Positions 22,901 through 35,785 are shown, counted from the first letter of the stretch. The stretch is 64,000 bases of DNA from Cristatella mucedo (GCA_009760855.2 WPIO01000062.1:62001-126000); one strand, 5' to 3'. Numbers and translations: made by a program. The notes: a model not told the origin generated them from the sequence alone.

Positions 22901-25900
22901 TGCCCAGGGGCAATCAACTGGCCACTCTGCCGGATAGGCCTCTTTAGCCCACCAGGCCATGTTGCAATGAGTACAAAAACACTTAACGTAAGAATGATGG
23001 CTTAGAAGTCTCAGAGAGAGAGAGAGAGAAAAGAGAGAGAGAGACAGAGACAGACTGACAGACAGACCGAGAGACAGACAGACAGACACAGACAGGGAGA
23101 GAGAGACAGAGACAGGGAGAGACAGAGACACAGAGGGAGAGAGACAGACAGACAGACAGAGTCAGTGAGTGAGAGAGAACCTTGAGCCATCTCGTCTCCC
23201 TAGTTCACATCATACAGAATGCTGCATCAATCTGACTTATTTCATGAGATTATGCTTATGGAGATTATGTAATTAGATTGTGTAACACAGGGCGATTGTG
23301 TAATTAGAGGCAACCGATATGACTGCACGACGTAAGCATCAGCCCATATCGCAGCAGCAGAATTCGTGCCTTCCAAAAAGGAAGGTCGTCCACAATCGGC
23401 TACATACATTTTCAGTCGTATTCCAGCAAGAACAAATGAGGAGCAACAGAGCTTGAAGGTAACAATAAACCCCCTATCGTATGCTAGCACGAATCACAAT
23501 TAATACGAAGAAATGCATCTATCCTACCAACCCTACCACGATTTGATCAGCTAATAACCATTGGTAACCACAGTGATAAGGTCTTGGAGCACAGCCAACT
23601 GTGCACATGCTTCAGGAACAAATTTGGGGTAGAAGATCAGATCGATTGAGTGGGACGTAGACTAACAAAGAGCATCGAGTCATGAAGGAGGGTGAAATAT
23701 CAGCCGTCGGGTCATATCCCAGGGTTCACAGCAGAGGCCATGAGTTCGAGTCATCGAACAGGCAATCCTTAATTGCCTGTGCAAGTGTAAATAGGTAGAT
23801 AGGTGTAAAGGCTGTTGGACAAAGGCTAGTGAATCAGTCGACCTTTCACGCAGTTCACGTGGGAGCACGAGTTTGGCATGGGCTGCCGAAATTACCGTCA
23901 GAGCTGCGGTTGCCCGGCCAGATGCACTCCGCTCCCACTTCCGTGCAGCAAGTGTCTCAACCAGCAGCCTCGACAGCTAAAAGCAGAAAGCCCGAAAGAG
24001 CTGATGGTAGAAGATCTCGGAGCCTCATGGCATGCATACAGGTTCAAGCACCGCACGGGCTCAAGCGGACGAGTAGACGACCCCATCAGCTCCACAATCA
24101 AGTCTGCCTACTTTCAGCTACATAACATTGCTAAAATTCGAGCTTGTTTAGATAAGGATACCACGTCTGGTCCATACATTTGAGACATCCCGTTCTTGAC
24201 TTCTGTAACTCACTACTTGCTGGCCTACCGGGATGTGCAATCAGGCAATTACAGCTGGTGCAAAACTCAGCAGTTAGGCTTGTCTGTCGTGAGTGTCGCA
24301 GTTGCCACATCACACCACTTCTCGCCGACCTGCACTGGCTCCCTGTCAAGCAGCAGATCGACTTCAATGTTTTATCGCTCACTTTTAGGTCACTTCATTC
24401 TTTGGCTCCAGCCTATCTCTCATCACGTATACTCCCCCACCAGGCCAAGCGTAGTATCACCTGCTTTTCGGAATCCAACAGTTTACCAATACCTCGTACA
24501 AACCTCAAATCCTATGGAGACCGTGCATTTAGTTTGTATGCTCCCAAAGCCTGGAACTCCCTCCCGACCTGCGTCACAACATCCCCTGACTTGACCACAT
24601 TCAAAAAGAACTTAAAACACACCTATTTAGGACAGCATTTAGTGGGTCCCTTTGATTCGTCCTTAATGTGCTTATGCATGCTGACACTGTGCATGCTGCT
24701 GCTAACCACATTTGCATGCTGACCCTGTGCATGTCACCCCTAACCAGGTTATTCATGTTGTTTATCAAGCATGATATTACTCACGATTCAATCGGGTTTC
24801 CCTTTGCAGCAAATGTAAAGCGCCTAGAACGAGATTGAGTTCTCTGAGGGCGGTTTATCAAGTGCATTACTATTATTATTGTTATTATTAAGCTTGCAGC
24901 TGCATCAGCACTGACGAGAACCTGTACATGCAGAGCACGAGCCTACCACTTGCATGGGTATGCATAGCCACAGCAGTCTAAAGGCTAGTCTAGCTAGGTT
25001 TAGAACAGCTCCAGCTTCAAGCAGCAGACAGGCAGAAGATGATTGCTATCCACACACCTCGACCTGACCACCTTGAGAGAAGATTAGACTGACGTGAGAA
25101 TGCTCAGAAGCAGGCGCCACACGTTTGCCGGTGGTGAGACCAGCATCCATTGCCGGCTTCAGATGTAGCACCAGGCTGCAAGCGTAGAAAACACTTAAAA
25201 CCTCTGCACACGAGCGGCCATGTGATGTCGAATATTTGGATGTGGCACTTTGATGCTACCCATGCTACCCAACCTGCGACCTTTCCACAGATGGTGAGGA
25301 CAACTCAAGAGCAATGCATGAGAGTTATGGCAAATTGAGAAGTTGCTCCTAGCAGTAAATTCACTATGTAACAACTTTTACTTTATATTTGCTCTCCTAT
25401 GTAGTCGCACGTACTTTTTGGTGATTTTTGCTGGCTTCATTGTTATGCTACGGTTTTAAACCTCATAACTCTGGAGCTATTCTCTCTCCGAACCGAAGAC
25501 TGATGCTACTACTTGCGCACAATAATTTTCTTGTATGCCCCAAGTATTAAAAGCACCCCAGTATGACAACGTAAAACTTTTTCACGTGCAACCAGCACTT
25601 GAGTGTCAGCGTGTCTGGTCCCAAAGCATAAACTTTTCTGCTAGCCTTGATATAACTGCCGTTTTACCGTAACAGCCCACGTCGACAGGTCTCGTAGCTA
25701 ATGCTAATAGACAGGCTTGACTGTACTACCACTGTGAAGCAGAATTCACGATGCGGCATGTCATGTTTGCTATGCACATACCCTTGAGGGACCACTGGAA
25801 CCCAAGGCTAGATATGTTGTTACATTCGCCATTGCTTTCACTCGAAAAAGAAATCAAGGCATTGCAGTGCGACATTCGGCAGCTGCTGCAGCCTCGCCGC

Positions 25901-28900
25901 AGCCCCAAGCCCCACCTGGATGCCCCTCCGGTGGTAGTTGCCTCCTCGCTGTACACCACCAACGAAAGGTTCAGTGCAATGCACTGCATGTTGCTGCTTC
26001 CACGATAACTCCACAGCAGCCTGGTGCTGGTAAGCACCAATGTGCCATCAGCGTATGGTGTCTGCAATATGCACACGCAAGGTCTCTCAATTTGCTCGAT
26101 GTTGCCTGGAAGGCGGAACGACCCTATATACCGCTAATGAAAGCAGAATGGTAAGGATTGTTAGAGGAGTTCACATGCAGCTACAGCGAGTGACCGCTGA
26201 TGAGAGGTTGTGGGCAGTGGCAGGTTAGCAAGAGACTCGAGAGAAAAGTCGGTAAGACACACAGAGCTTGCAGGCGGCGTATGCAATCCAGCGCATTTTG
26301 AACAGCATAGTAACGTGTTACATAGAGTTGCTCCGAGCCTTAGCCCAAGGGTAAGATGCTCGCTCTTCACGACCCGGGTCGAGGGTTCGAGTCCTTCAAT
26401 GTGCAATCCTTTATTGCTCACTGCAAGTGGCGGTGACAACCATTAAGGCTCTTCTGAACCCTTTCTGCACAAAATGAGGCTGCTAAATCACCTTCACCCT
26501 TTTTTCTACGAATATCATGCATCCAAGCAAGCTGCTGAGCTGCCAGGTAGAGGAAGCTGATACAATGGCTGAGCCGACACAATGCAAGCTACCCCTCGGT
26601 AAAAGTTGTGTCGGCAAAGTTAAAGTTAGCATGTTACCATAGCATGTTACCACTACCGACACAACAAGTTGGCAAGCTAGCCCTCGGTAAAAGGCCACCT
26701 CGTGTAACTTCAGCACAGGACACAATTGTGGTGTTTTATGAATGCCGACACACCGACAGAGCAAGAAAACGCCCGAGGAAGCTACAAATGAAAAGAATGC
26801 CCACGGCATGCCGTGCAAATAACAATGTCAATCTAAATCTACGAAACCGTGACAGCCCATTAGAATGGCAGTTGCATACAGCCGGAAGTAATCAGTACTT
26901 AAGAGTGTGACTGGTACTTTTCATGGGCCTGAGGGGCTGGCAATCGCACTCTGCTATCATTGATTACTTTCATTTGCTGCTTTTTATCAGGCTGCACGAC
27001 TCACTACAGATTACATGAAGAAGCTCGGCTGCTGACAAGCAAGAACAAAATTAAACATCTCCTGCGAGGATAAGCCGAGTCTGCACGGCTCTTTCGGTGC
27101 CGGATGCTGGTGTTCACTGCTATCGACATCCAAACTGGCTTTCTTTGAGCCTCAAAACTCTCACCGGCATACTTGCATTTAGCCCGTAGGCACAGCAATC
27201 TCACCGTCTAGCTGTTAAATCGCCCATTCTAGAAGAAGTCTTGCCTCAGTATGGCTAAATCGTCTGCCTACTACTGACACAAATCAGTGTATACACATTG
27301 ATCAGGGTACCGGCAGTAGCTTCCCAGGAGCCTCGGGTATTGGAATAGTGTTCCGTTCACCCCTAAAAGTCAAACTAAACGTCAGAAAGCCTGTTAAACT
27401 ACTACAAATCACAATACTAGAAAAAAATCATACATCATTCGTATAATACACTCAGAGAAAACAGTTTTTTCTAGGCACTTTACATAGGCAGAAAAGGAGC
27501 ACATTAACTTACTACTGATAATAACCTGCACGATTGTAGCACAAGCACGCAAATAATGGTTAACGAAGACACAGTTTATGCTTCGCGCAAAAATTAGGCT
27601 TTAAGCTTTGCTTTAATCGTCACACCAGTGGATGAGATGCAAGTCGGTAGCAAGTTCCATGTTTTAGGTGCATATGACTGAAGGCACGGTCTCTAAAGGA
27701 TTTGAAGCTGCTTGGAGGCACTGTTTAACAAAAATATTCAGACAATGAGGTGGTGGTGTGAGGATGCCCAGAGAGCAAGGTTAGTAGAGCCTCTCTATAC
27801 ACAAGGTCCTGGAGTACTCCACATTCACATGCTGCTCATCGGATAACTGGTAGCTTATACGTTTTGAAATCTCCCATGGAGTAACACATGGATGAACGCA
27901 GTGCTAGGCCAGTGCTGCCTATGTGGGATGACAGGCGCTCACGAATAACTAGAGCAATCAAGCATCACCGAGAGAACAAGCAAAACTAGCCGAGAACTAG
28001 GCTCAAGGTGAGCATTCCTGAGAAGGCATACGCAGAGTAGTGTTGCATCAGAGGAGCAATTAGATTTAAACTGATTGGAATACCTGCTAGGTTTGATATT
28101 TTAATGTGCTTATCTGCTCTGCCACTATTCGATCGAGAGCCAACGGCACAAGAGAGAATGGGTGGAAGTTATTCAAGTTCTACTGGACTAATGTTGACTT
28201 CTTGATGATTGGCAGAACAATGGCATATTTAAGGAGGGTAGGGACAGAACCTGGGGCTAAGGCACACTGTACTGTTGGACGTGCACTGCTAAAGAGCAAT
28301 ATCTGATGGATCCTACAAACAGACAAATTTACCGATTCTCTGCTATAAATATAAATAACTATAATTCATTTGCATAGCACTATGCGGCAGGTTTAGGCAG
28401 CTGCCACGCTGCTTGTAACTAACCACAACTCAACTTGACACAAACCATCGGTTCGGCTAGTGACTGACAAGGGGTTCGGTATAATCGCAGCAGGCTGCAG
28501 CATTTACGTTCTGGTCAGCCAGCGACTCGAGCAAGCCTAATAAGCTCGCAGTCTCTCATGGCCTTCCGAGGCTGGCGAAGGATCGCCACTGTCATTCCCT
28601 TCACTAGCTCCCATCAAGTCACAGTGCGTGACACCCACATTGCAGCTGTTTGCTCGTAGAGAGGAGGCATTGGTTGCCGTACACAAAGGTTGCGGAAGGC
28701 TTTGAGATACGTTTTGGCGGGTTTTCCAACCCTGGGCACTGAAGAACTTCCCTCAGCTAATAGCAGAGCCATTGAGCTAAAGCGCATTATCGGTCTGGTT
28801 TGATGGGTGGAACCACGATGCCATGACCCGAGCTACAGCCATTAAGCCACACTTGAATTCTGAGAACAAGATTTATTTACAAGCTAGTGTCCAAAATAAA

Positions 28901-29051
28901 GAACGATCTATCTAAAAGTATACAACCGCTAAGATCAGGCTAATTGTGAGCAACGCTGGATGGGTGGGATCAATTAAACTGGGGGGGCTAGCTGAGATAA
29001 TAAAGAACACGTAACAAGTAGATAGTCCATTCGCCAGCACTAATATAAATG

Positions 29052-29103
<52 letters not shown>

Positions 29104-29324
29104 CACACACGGAAGCTGGCCGGTAACCGGGCAGGCGCACATGCACGACGCCGGCGTAAAGCAACGCTTCGTGAATGACTCTTTACGGGGCAGAATCAGT
29201 ACGGATATTCCGATTGTTTCAACCTTACCTCTTTGCTACCATCCCGGATACCCACTCCTGCTTGCTGGCGAAGGAAATCTTCACCCTCTGCAAGAGCTAC
29301 CGACGACCACTCAAATCTGTCCAT
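16930..29324 (-). CDS. VPS36: Vacuolar protein-sorting-associated protein 36 (ESCRT-II subunit); 12 exons
   Basis: ESCRT-II subunit that binds ubiquitin and phosphoinositide through its GLUE domain and helps sort cargo into multivesicular bodies. Exons on the minus strand in transcript order: 29324-29229, 26061-25916, 25175-25058, 23976-23896, 21333-21223, 18291-18214, 18115-17981, 17809-17744, 17589-17525, 17408-17324, 17236-17160, 17029-16930. Phases close to 385 aa (human 386). Residues 1-32 begin MDRFEWSS. The GLUE domain runs to about 135 and includes [13 protein letters not shown] (38-50). [17 protein letters not shown] (152-168) and [11 protein letters not shown] (185-195) match the VPS36 linker and helical region. 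The winged-helix part holds [18 protein letters not shown] (from 214), [11 protein letters not shown] (267-277), SGVMVVI and the C-terminal [14 protein letters not shown]. No NZF zinc finger is present, as in animal VPS36. The exon 5 donor is CAG|GTTGGT, somewhat weak. Introns 1, 3, 4 and 5 carry LINE, SINE, Tc1 and GA-repeat insertions. Confidence 0.96.
19080..19365 (+). mobile_element. Tc1/mariner-type transposase C-terminal remnant
   Basis: One frame reads [20 protein letters not shown] (from about 19135), the conserved block around the last catalytic Asp of Tc1-like transposases. Further on [17 protein letters not shown] matches the C-terminal region. The N-terminal DNA-binding part and most of the catalytic core are gone. 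Lies in VPS36 intron 5. Confidence 0.85.
19520..19603. repeat. Perfect 17-bp inverted repeat around a (TA)n core
   Basis: taaatactttggcgttt (19520-19536) is exactly complementary to aaacgccaaagtattta (19587-19603), enclosing about 50 bp of TA-rich DNA. Downstream of the Tc1 remnant. Confidence 0.95.
20075..20180 (-). repeat. LINE family a 3' tail
   Basis: (AAT)n, then ctttataaagcaccctc, agaactcaaatctctttctagg and gcgctttacatttgctgcaaa, inverted. VPS36 intron 5. Confidence 0.75.
20449..20850 (+). repeat. LINE family b 3' fragment
   Basis: Encodes [20 protein letters not shown] and carries the ccgaaagccgcttagg block and terminal agattacattacat. 5' truncated, in VPS36 intron 5. Confidence 0.85.
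21875..21935 (-). repeat. LINE family a 3' tail
   Basis: Short inverted tail with cacttgacaaagcgcccc and agagaactcaatctctttct. VPS36 intron 4. Confidence 0.65.
22020..22095 (-). repeat. LINE family a 3' tail (degenerate)
   Basis: ataataataaaat, then a diverged aaccgaatctcttgcc and gcactttacacaagctg. VPS36 intron 4. Confidence 0.55.
22220..22370 (+). repeat. tRNA-derived SINE, family A (diverged)
   Basis: A-box-like ttggccaggggaaaggtgc, B-box gggttcgagtctt, body with caatccttgattccccaca. VPS36 intron 4. Confidence 0.65.
23011..23176 (+). repeat. GA/GACA-rich microsatellite
   Basis: Purine-rich run of (GA)n and (GACA)n variants on the plus strand in VPS36 intron 4. Confidence 0.95.
23700..23825 (+). 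repeat. tRNA-derived SINE, family A (degenerate)
   Basis: Carries a B-box-like gagttcgagtcatcg and the caatccttaattgcctgtgc body segment. Ends about 70 bp before VPS36 exon 4. Confidence 0.5.
24085..24893 (+). mobile_element. L2/CR1-like LINE fragment (family a) with 3' UTR
   Basis: Plus-strand frame carrying [46 protein letters not shown] and [10 protein letters not shown], i.e. the RT thumb and C-terminal region. It is followed by a UTR and tail gtaaagcgcctagaacgaga ... ctgagggcgg, then (ATT)n. Lies antisense in VPS36 intron 3. It is the clearest family a C-terminus in the window. Confidence 0.88.
26333..26495 (+). repeat. tRNA-derived SINE, family A
   Basis: agcccaagggtaagatgctc (A-box region), gggttcgagtccttc (B-box), then caatcctttattgctcactg. 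VPS36 intron 1. Confidence 0.7.
27420..28320 (-). repeat. LINE family a copy, degenerate
   Basis: Starts with an inverted tail (ataatacactcagagaaaac, gcactttacataggc). It carries the block ggcacggtctctaaaggatt, the inverse of the 'ggagaccgtgcctttag' C-terminal segment, and an upstream RT-like stretch near 28200-28300. VPS36 intron 1. Confidence 0.6.
29053..29110 (+). repeat. (AC)n microsatellite
   Basis: CA run with one AAAC interruption, 119 bp beyond the VPS36 exon 1 donor (in intron 1). Confidence 0.96.
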
Positions 29325-30800
29325 CGACTGGGGCTCGCAGGGTGCCGGGGAAATGCGCGGCGAACCACGCTAGATTTCTGTCCAACTCATTTCCTCTAAA
29401 CGCAGAAAGTAGCTCGCGCCTCACGCAGAACGTGCAGCAGCGAAATAATACTAAGCCTGCTGCACCCGTTCGTGGCACCCCGAAGGAGGAAAGTAGCGAG
29501 TGTAGTTGTTACTATTTCCGCGCCCTTTGGCATATATATACAACTCCTAAACAGCGACCAATAGTGGGCGCGCCCCTCCTCGCCCCCCCCCCCCCCCCCA
29601 AGTTCGGGTACATCCAAATGGCGTGGGCACGCCTGCAGACTTCTGGAGCATTGTTAAAAGAAAAAAAGTTCACCCGAAAGGCGTTTTATCTTGCTTTGTG
29701 TACCTTCCAACTATGTTCGATACTTTAAATTTGATTAGGACGACAAGTGGGCGATTTCCGAGCTGCACTCGCAGCACACTTACTTTCGTTTTATATTAAA
29801 ATTAAAAAATTCTAACTAACTACTCAAATTGCATCGAATACATGCCGGATTTACAAGGAAATTTTTTTGACACTCGCAGCAAGCCGTAGACAGGAGAGCC
29901 TCGAGACTAAGAGGGTGGAATACTGCGACTGCTACAAACGTTGTGCAGCAGCTTTTAGGCCTTGGAATAATAATATTGTTATTGTATTGCAAATTTTCAA
30001 AGCTCAAAATAAATCCATTTATATTTTCATAGCAAATAAAAAATTCATTTTCATTTCATTTGCCCACTATACAATATATCGACACTGTCATCAAAGCAGA
30101 AATTATGAAATTGTGCCTACCAAACACGTTGCACGGATTTAGGAAGTCCGCAATCCACACAATGCGGTCAGACTCAGGAATTTGTAAGTGCTGCTAAAAC
30201 TCAAAGCTTAAAAAATAAACTTCCTAATAAGTATTACGCTAGTATAGATATTGTTCATCTGAACAAAACAATACATTGATACTGCTACGGAACCCAATAA
30301 AATATATTTTTAGCAAAACAATACAGTATACTGTCCCGTAAATATATTTTTGGGGAGGCCTGGCGGCGTCATCGTCGAGAAAAAACAACGGTGGTAGCCC
30401 TTGCAGACGACACGCAAAAAATACCGCCGACGCTCTGATCCAAAGAATCATGACTAGCCACTTGCAGGTGTGGCACCAATGCAGGCAGGAGAGCCTACAG
30501 TGGTGGTATACGATGGCAAAAAAGAGCGCTAATAACTTTTATCGTAAAAATTCCACATCCATGACTCTGAGAAGTCTATTCGACAGCGCCGGAGGAATGC
30601 AGACGCGTAGGGCCAGCCGTGGCTTAAAAGATATTTCTTGCGGCGCCGGACGGGCCTCTCTAGCGCCTGACGCGAGGTCAACAGCGAACCTGCAAACACA
30701 TGGCGCCGAGGCTAGAGCTAATAAGCTTTTGGTCCACAACTGACTGCCTGTTGGATAGCTCCGGCTTTTATTCTGCCTTAACATAGATTATAGCATAGCC
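29325..30800. other. VPS36 upstream region; no recognised gene
   Basis: Contains a run of 17 C (29583-29599) and GC-rich stretches. Open frames at 29141-29728 (which overlaps VPS36 exon 1 antisense) and 30450-30743 have no family match. The VPS36 promoter should lie at about 29325-29600. Confidence 0.35.
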
Positions 30801-31320
30801 GTTTCATATTAATTGTAATTCAGGATCTGCGAATAATAAATATCTTTAATGCAGGACCGGCGCTTCCACTAGGCGAACTAAGCAAACGCCGCTGGAGGCG
30901 TTGGGCTAAGGGGGCGCCAGAAAGACTAGAAAATAAAATATAGCTATCTTTTGGTGAGGTGTTAATAACTAACATAAAACCACTTTCCATATCAAAATTC
31001 TTTGTCAGCTTATTAAAGGAATATCATAGAAAGTCACTATGATGAATTATCAGAACAGTGCAGAAGCAAGGGGTGACGGTGCGAATTTTTTGCCGTGGAG
31101 GTGGGTGCAAGAGGGTTTCGTGGGCAGGTGGACGACCTCATTCCTTGGACGCCTTGGTCTTTGCAGAAAACGGCTGCAACATGCTGGGAAAGAACTGGGC
31201 AGTGCACCTGAAGCCGACAGTGCCTGGATTTGATCACAGTACTCGACCTCTGGTATGGAGTGCCTAGGAACCAAGGAGTGGAAGGAGGGATGTGTAGCTG
31301 TCTTGCAGAGCCCCGTAGAG

Positions 31321-31429
<109 letters not shown>

Positions 31430-31994
31430 GCTCAAACCAACGGTATACGGTATAATCTTCTGTAGGTTTCCTATCCCCCAAGGGCTGCCAGAGAATCCAT
31501 CCAGGTGCTAGAGAGTCCATTCCTAGCTTGAAAGGTGAGTCAAGTATCAATGGCGTCTCGGAACTGTAGTGCTTAAAGGCGCAAGGGAAACCTAGAGTCA
31601 AAGGCTTCAAGTTGTTGAGGTCCTCAAAGGCATGACCTAAGTGGGGTCTATCAGGCTCAGGTCAGGCTAGCTTCAATCATCAGCTGAGAGTCAAATGTTT
31701 GTATTTGGAAATTTGGTAACCCGGGCCCATATAAATGTGCCCGCAGAGGAGTCCTTTAAGTCCATGGCTCTGACGTGGTTTACGAACCGTGAGTCTCTGC
31801 CGCTTGCTTTTGCTGTTGGCCGTTGCTCTTTCTCGTCCTGCTTCTGCACAGTCTAATTATCTGCACAGCAGACAGGCAGAGATCGTCCAGGGTAGCCGGT
31901 TGGATCAGGCTACTGGCCCGGTCGAGGTGAGGAGCGCTGCAGTTAATCGGGCCGGAACTCCTTTGGTGGCCTCGATCTGGAGTTGATGACTGGA

Positions 31995-32047
31995 CGACGA
32001 CCAACGGTAGCCTCCAGCTTATGGCGGGAGGCTACCGCTGGTCGTCG
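31995..32047. repeat. Near-perfect 21-bp inverted repeat (hairpin)
   Basis: Left arm 31995-32015 and right arm 32027-32047, with cggtagcctcc facing ggaggctaccg. There is one mismatch and an 11-base loop (agcttatggcg). Confidence 0.9.
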
Positions 32048-32819
32048 CTGGATGTTGTTGTATGCCCGTAGTAATAATTGCTGGCTGTCAGTCATTCTAC
32101 ACGCAGCGGTACAGTACAAGAGCATTATAGAGATCATAAATGTTATCAATTTTTTACCGAGTTATGGATAATAAGAAACCGCCAGGTCTCAAAATCATAA
32201 AAGAAGGGCTGAAGAGACTAAAAAGCAAGCAAAAGACAATTTTTCGTTCTTAAAGTACCTAAAGAAGCAAGAGTCACCTACTGAGTTGCCAGTAGTACTC
32301 TGGACAGTTTTAGGGTACTAAAAAGACGACCGACCAAGCTCGCCCAGCTAGTAACAACACTTCTGGCGAAACTATAATTAAGAAACTCCTTTCTTCGGAG
32401 ATCAAAAGTTGCTTTTACGGGAAAATCTGCACGAAGCTCAAGCAGCGACTTTTGCGGCAGTAGGCCGTGATAGAGGACTCGAGCTTTGTAGGGAGACATG
32501 GGCAACGAGGATGCAAGCTTTTATCTCCGGCCTTGAGGTAAATGATGTCCTGAATTGTTTGACTGTTGGCTATTTGATGAACGAACACTCACCAAACAGT
32601 GAGGTTTCGCTTAAAATTCTCATCAGCAACAATGATGATGATGATGCATTTATTGACACCGGTGTAGTGACAATGCATTTTTGCTGAAGATTGTGGTGGT
32701 TTTCTGTGTTGCCTTTGATTATAAAACGTTCATGCCGCCAAACCTGAATTGCCAGTCAAAGGGAAGACTCGATCGGGTAATAGGTGGAGGTCCACAAATT
32801 TATTGTCGCCCGATAGAGA

Positions 32820-34245
32820 GCAATGAATAATATTAATAGTACGTTTGCTATAGCACCCTCAGAGAGCTCGATCTCTTTGAAGGCACTTTACATTTGCTTC
32901 GAACGTAGTGTGACCGAATGGTTAGCTGTAGCATACTCAATGGCAATAAGAACAACATGGCTAGAGGTGGCATGCACAGGGTCAGTATGCAAATACGTTA
33001 GTGGCAGCATACACAGTGTCAGCACGCATAAGCAAACAAAAGGACGACTGACATGGATTTACTGAATGCTGTGATAAATTTATGCACTTTAGCTTCTTTT
33101 TCGATGTCGACAATGTCAGTGGATGTCGTGGTTTATTTTGTCGGAATTTGAAGTCTGAAATTTGTCAGGAATTTGCAGTCGGAATTTGAACTCCAAGCTT
33201 TGGGAGCATACAAACTAAAGGCACAATCTCCAAAGGATTTGAGGTACGCACGAGGTGTAGCTAACCGATTAGTGTAAGAAAAGCGAATGATAAGATGCTT
33301 ATCCTTGTGGGAGAGTAAATCTAATAGGTAGGCTGGAGCCAGCGAATGAAAGGACCTAAAAGTTAATGAAAGCACCTTGAAGTCGATGCGTTTCGTGGCT
33401 AGGAGCAAGCGCAGGTAGGTGAGAAGTAGTGTGATGTGGCAACTGCAACGCTCACGACGGACAAGCCTGGCTGCAGAGTTTTGCACCAACGAGGATAGGG
33501 GATAGTTTTTGCACCAAAAAGATGGGACTTAAACTATTGCAGTGAAGTACCAGTGATGCCCAGGAGGTATGAGAGGCGCTCGAGAAAGTCTTGTGATCGA
33601 TGGTGTGAAAAGCAGCCGAAAGATTGGGCTAAGAAGCAGAGAGACTCTACCAGAGTTTGCATTCCTAAGAAGGTCGTTGTGCACCCGAAGCAATTCTGAC
33701 TCCGTGGTGTGATTAGCTGTAAAACCAGACCAGGCAGCTGGGACTTACTAGCTAGGTGTGAAGTTTCAGTAATATGAGTTCAGCTAGTCTGCCACGGCTC
33801 GTGCTAATGTCATTGATGGGAACGGTAGATGGGAGACTGGGCAAAAGTTGCTCAAATTCTCTTAGTCTCGAGTAGCTTTCTTGATTAGTGGCCTGATTGC
33901 AGCCTTTTTGAAAGGTGCTGGGGTATAACCAGAGACTTGTGACATATTTATGGTGTTAGCTATGCATGGGAGCAGCATATCCATGCATCTAAGAAGCAGA
34001 ACATTGGGAATAGGGTCTAAAGGACTTGCGGTCTTCTCTGACCTTCAGGATGAGGTCACTCGTAAACGCCTTGAATATAGACATTGAGGTACAATTTGGA
34101 ATGGAGGGACGGTATTCAAAAGGGGAATGCTGCCACCCTAGTGACGGGCTTCTTGATCTTGCCTATCTTGTTGGCAAAGAAGCTTGAGAAGCGATCGGCT
34201 AGGTCATCATAAGGTCAGAATATCATCATAAGATCACTAGGTAAG
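32820..34245 (-). mobile_element. L2/CR1-like LINE (family a), ~1.4 kb, degenerate
   Basis: Minus-strand order from high to low coordinates: FFANKIGKIKKPVT (about 34170), AAIRPLIKKA-like RT N-terminal motif (about 33910), a gap, then LVRRERCSCHITLLLTYLRL and [14 protein letters not shown] with YAPKAW in 33133-33489, and the 3' tail with inverted aatctcttt at about 32825-32895. Several frame breaks and an internal deletion of the catalytic core. Confidence 0.8.
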
Positions 34246-34581
34246 GAGCTAGCCTGGGATAGGTTAAGGTTATGTTGGGTCTGCTGTACCGTGAGAGTGG
34301 ATTACCCCGCGGAAGCCGCTGAGGCGAGAACGGCGGACCCACTTGCAGCAGCTGCTTCCAAGCCAACGTGCTGGCCGTGCGGCTCGGTTCCGAGTTTCCT
34401 TAAAAACGGCATCTGCCTGAGCCGTCTTGATCTGTGCGCGACTACCCGCACAAACTGAACAGAGATAGTTGATCGTTGTCAAGTAACTGCTAAGATTTAG
34501 ATAAAAACTTGGCTCTAAGAAACAGCTCACGATCCTTGAACTTGAGCCCCTTGTTGACGTGAAGAAATGAAGCATAGTTCT

Positions 34582-34875
34582 TCACTCAAATCCGCTGCGC
34601 TTGCCGATTCGGCGTTTGCCGGTTTGACAAATCCTATGCAGAAACGCGTAGCGAGCCCTCACCATTGTTGCGCTTCCGGCGCTCCGTACTACCTCAATCT
34701 TGATCAGATCGGGACAGACTAAAGCTTCAAACGACTCATCAGACGTAACAGCGACCATTACCGATTGCCATCCGGTCGCAGTAGGGGTCTCAGGCGGTGG
34801 CAGGATGATAGTTGGCGTACAAAAGTAGACACTTGCGTAGGCAAAAGCAATCGTGCTTGCTAACCACCCACACAA
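34582..34875 (-). other. Unassigned open frame next to the carrier start
   Basis: 97 codons on the minus strand, ending its divergent side 25 bp from the SLC25A15 copy A start. No recognisable domain. It may simply reflect a GC-rich promoter region. Confidence 0.2.
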
Positions 34876-34899
34876 ATCCTTTCACCCGTAGTTGTAGCA

Positions 34900-35333
34900 A
34901 TGGGCACCGGGCCGGTATCATGGCGGCTGCAGAACCCGGCCACCGAAGCAGCAATCGGCTTCTTCAGTGGCGTCGTCGGCGGCATGGTCAACGTCTGCGT
35001 CGGCCAACCGCTGGATACCGTGAAAGTAAAAATCCAAGCCTACCCGTCGCTGTACAGAAGTTCGCTTCAATGCTTTAGGACATCATTTGCATCTGAAGGC
35101 TTACGCAGTGGCCTCTACAGAGGCACGGTACCCAACTTGATTGCTAACGTAGTGGAGAACTCGGTGCTCTTCCTGTCCTATGGACTGTGCCAAAAGCTTG
35201 TCGCGATCGTTCGCCGTGAGTAATTATCGTACCCCCCCCCCCCGATAAAGAATTCTACTGCAGACGTACAATGGGACACTGGCACCGTGAACGCATTACG
35301 GGTGGGGGCGTATGATTCACTTTGTGACCTTTC

Positions 35334-35372
<39 letters not shown>

Positions 35373-35382
35373 TTCTCCTTCC

Positions 35383-35425
<43 letters not shown>

Positions 35426-35473
35426 TTCTCCCTCCCTACTCTCTCTCTCTCTCTCTCTTCTCCCTCCCTACTT

Positions 35474-35554
<81 letters not shown>

Positions 35555-35785
35555 CTCTCTCCTCTCTCTCTCTCTCTCCTCTCTCTCTCCCCCCCCTCTC
35601 TCTCTCTCCCTCTCTCTCTCTCTCTCTCCTCTCTCCTCCCTCCTACTCCTCTCTCTCCTCTCTCTCTCTCTCTCCTCTCTCTCTTTCTCCCTCCCTACCC
35701 TCTCTCTCCCTCCTCTCCTCCCCGCTCTTCCCCCTCCCTCTCCCTCCCTACTCCCCCTCTCTCTTCCCCCTCTCTCTCCTCTCTC

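Noticed and set aside
22880-23000. Minus-strand [12 protein letters not shown] segment as a VPS36 exon
   Set aside because: No acceptor fits, and the true linker exon with RKWERSA was found at 23896-23976 with exact phase.
25782-25915. Longer version of VPS36 exon 2 using the donor at 25781
   Set aside because: The frame there loses GLUE similarity. The donor at 25915 joins exon 3 in phase and restores the family pattern.
31789-31986. 65-codon frame with a signal-peptide-like LLLLLAVAL start
   Set aside because: It has no ATG (starts with GTG) and no upstream exon was found. Hydrophobicity alone is not enough.
34582-34875. Divergent gene sharing a promoter with the carrier
   Set aside because: The 97-codon frame has no known domain and no splice partner was identified, so it is only noted as unassigned.
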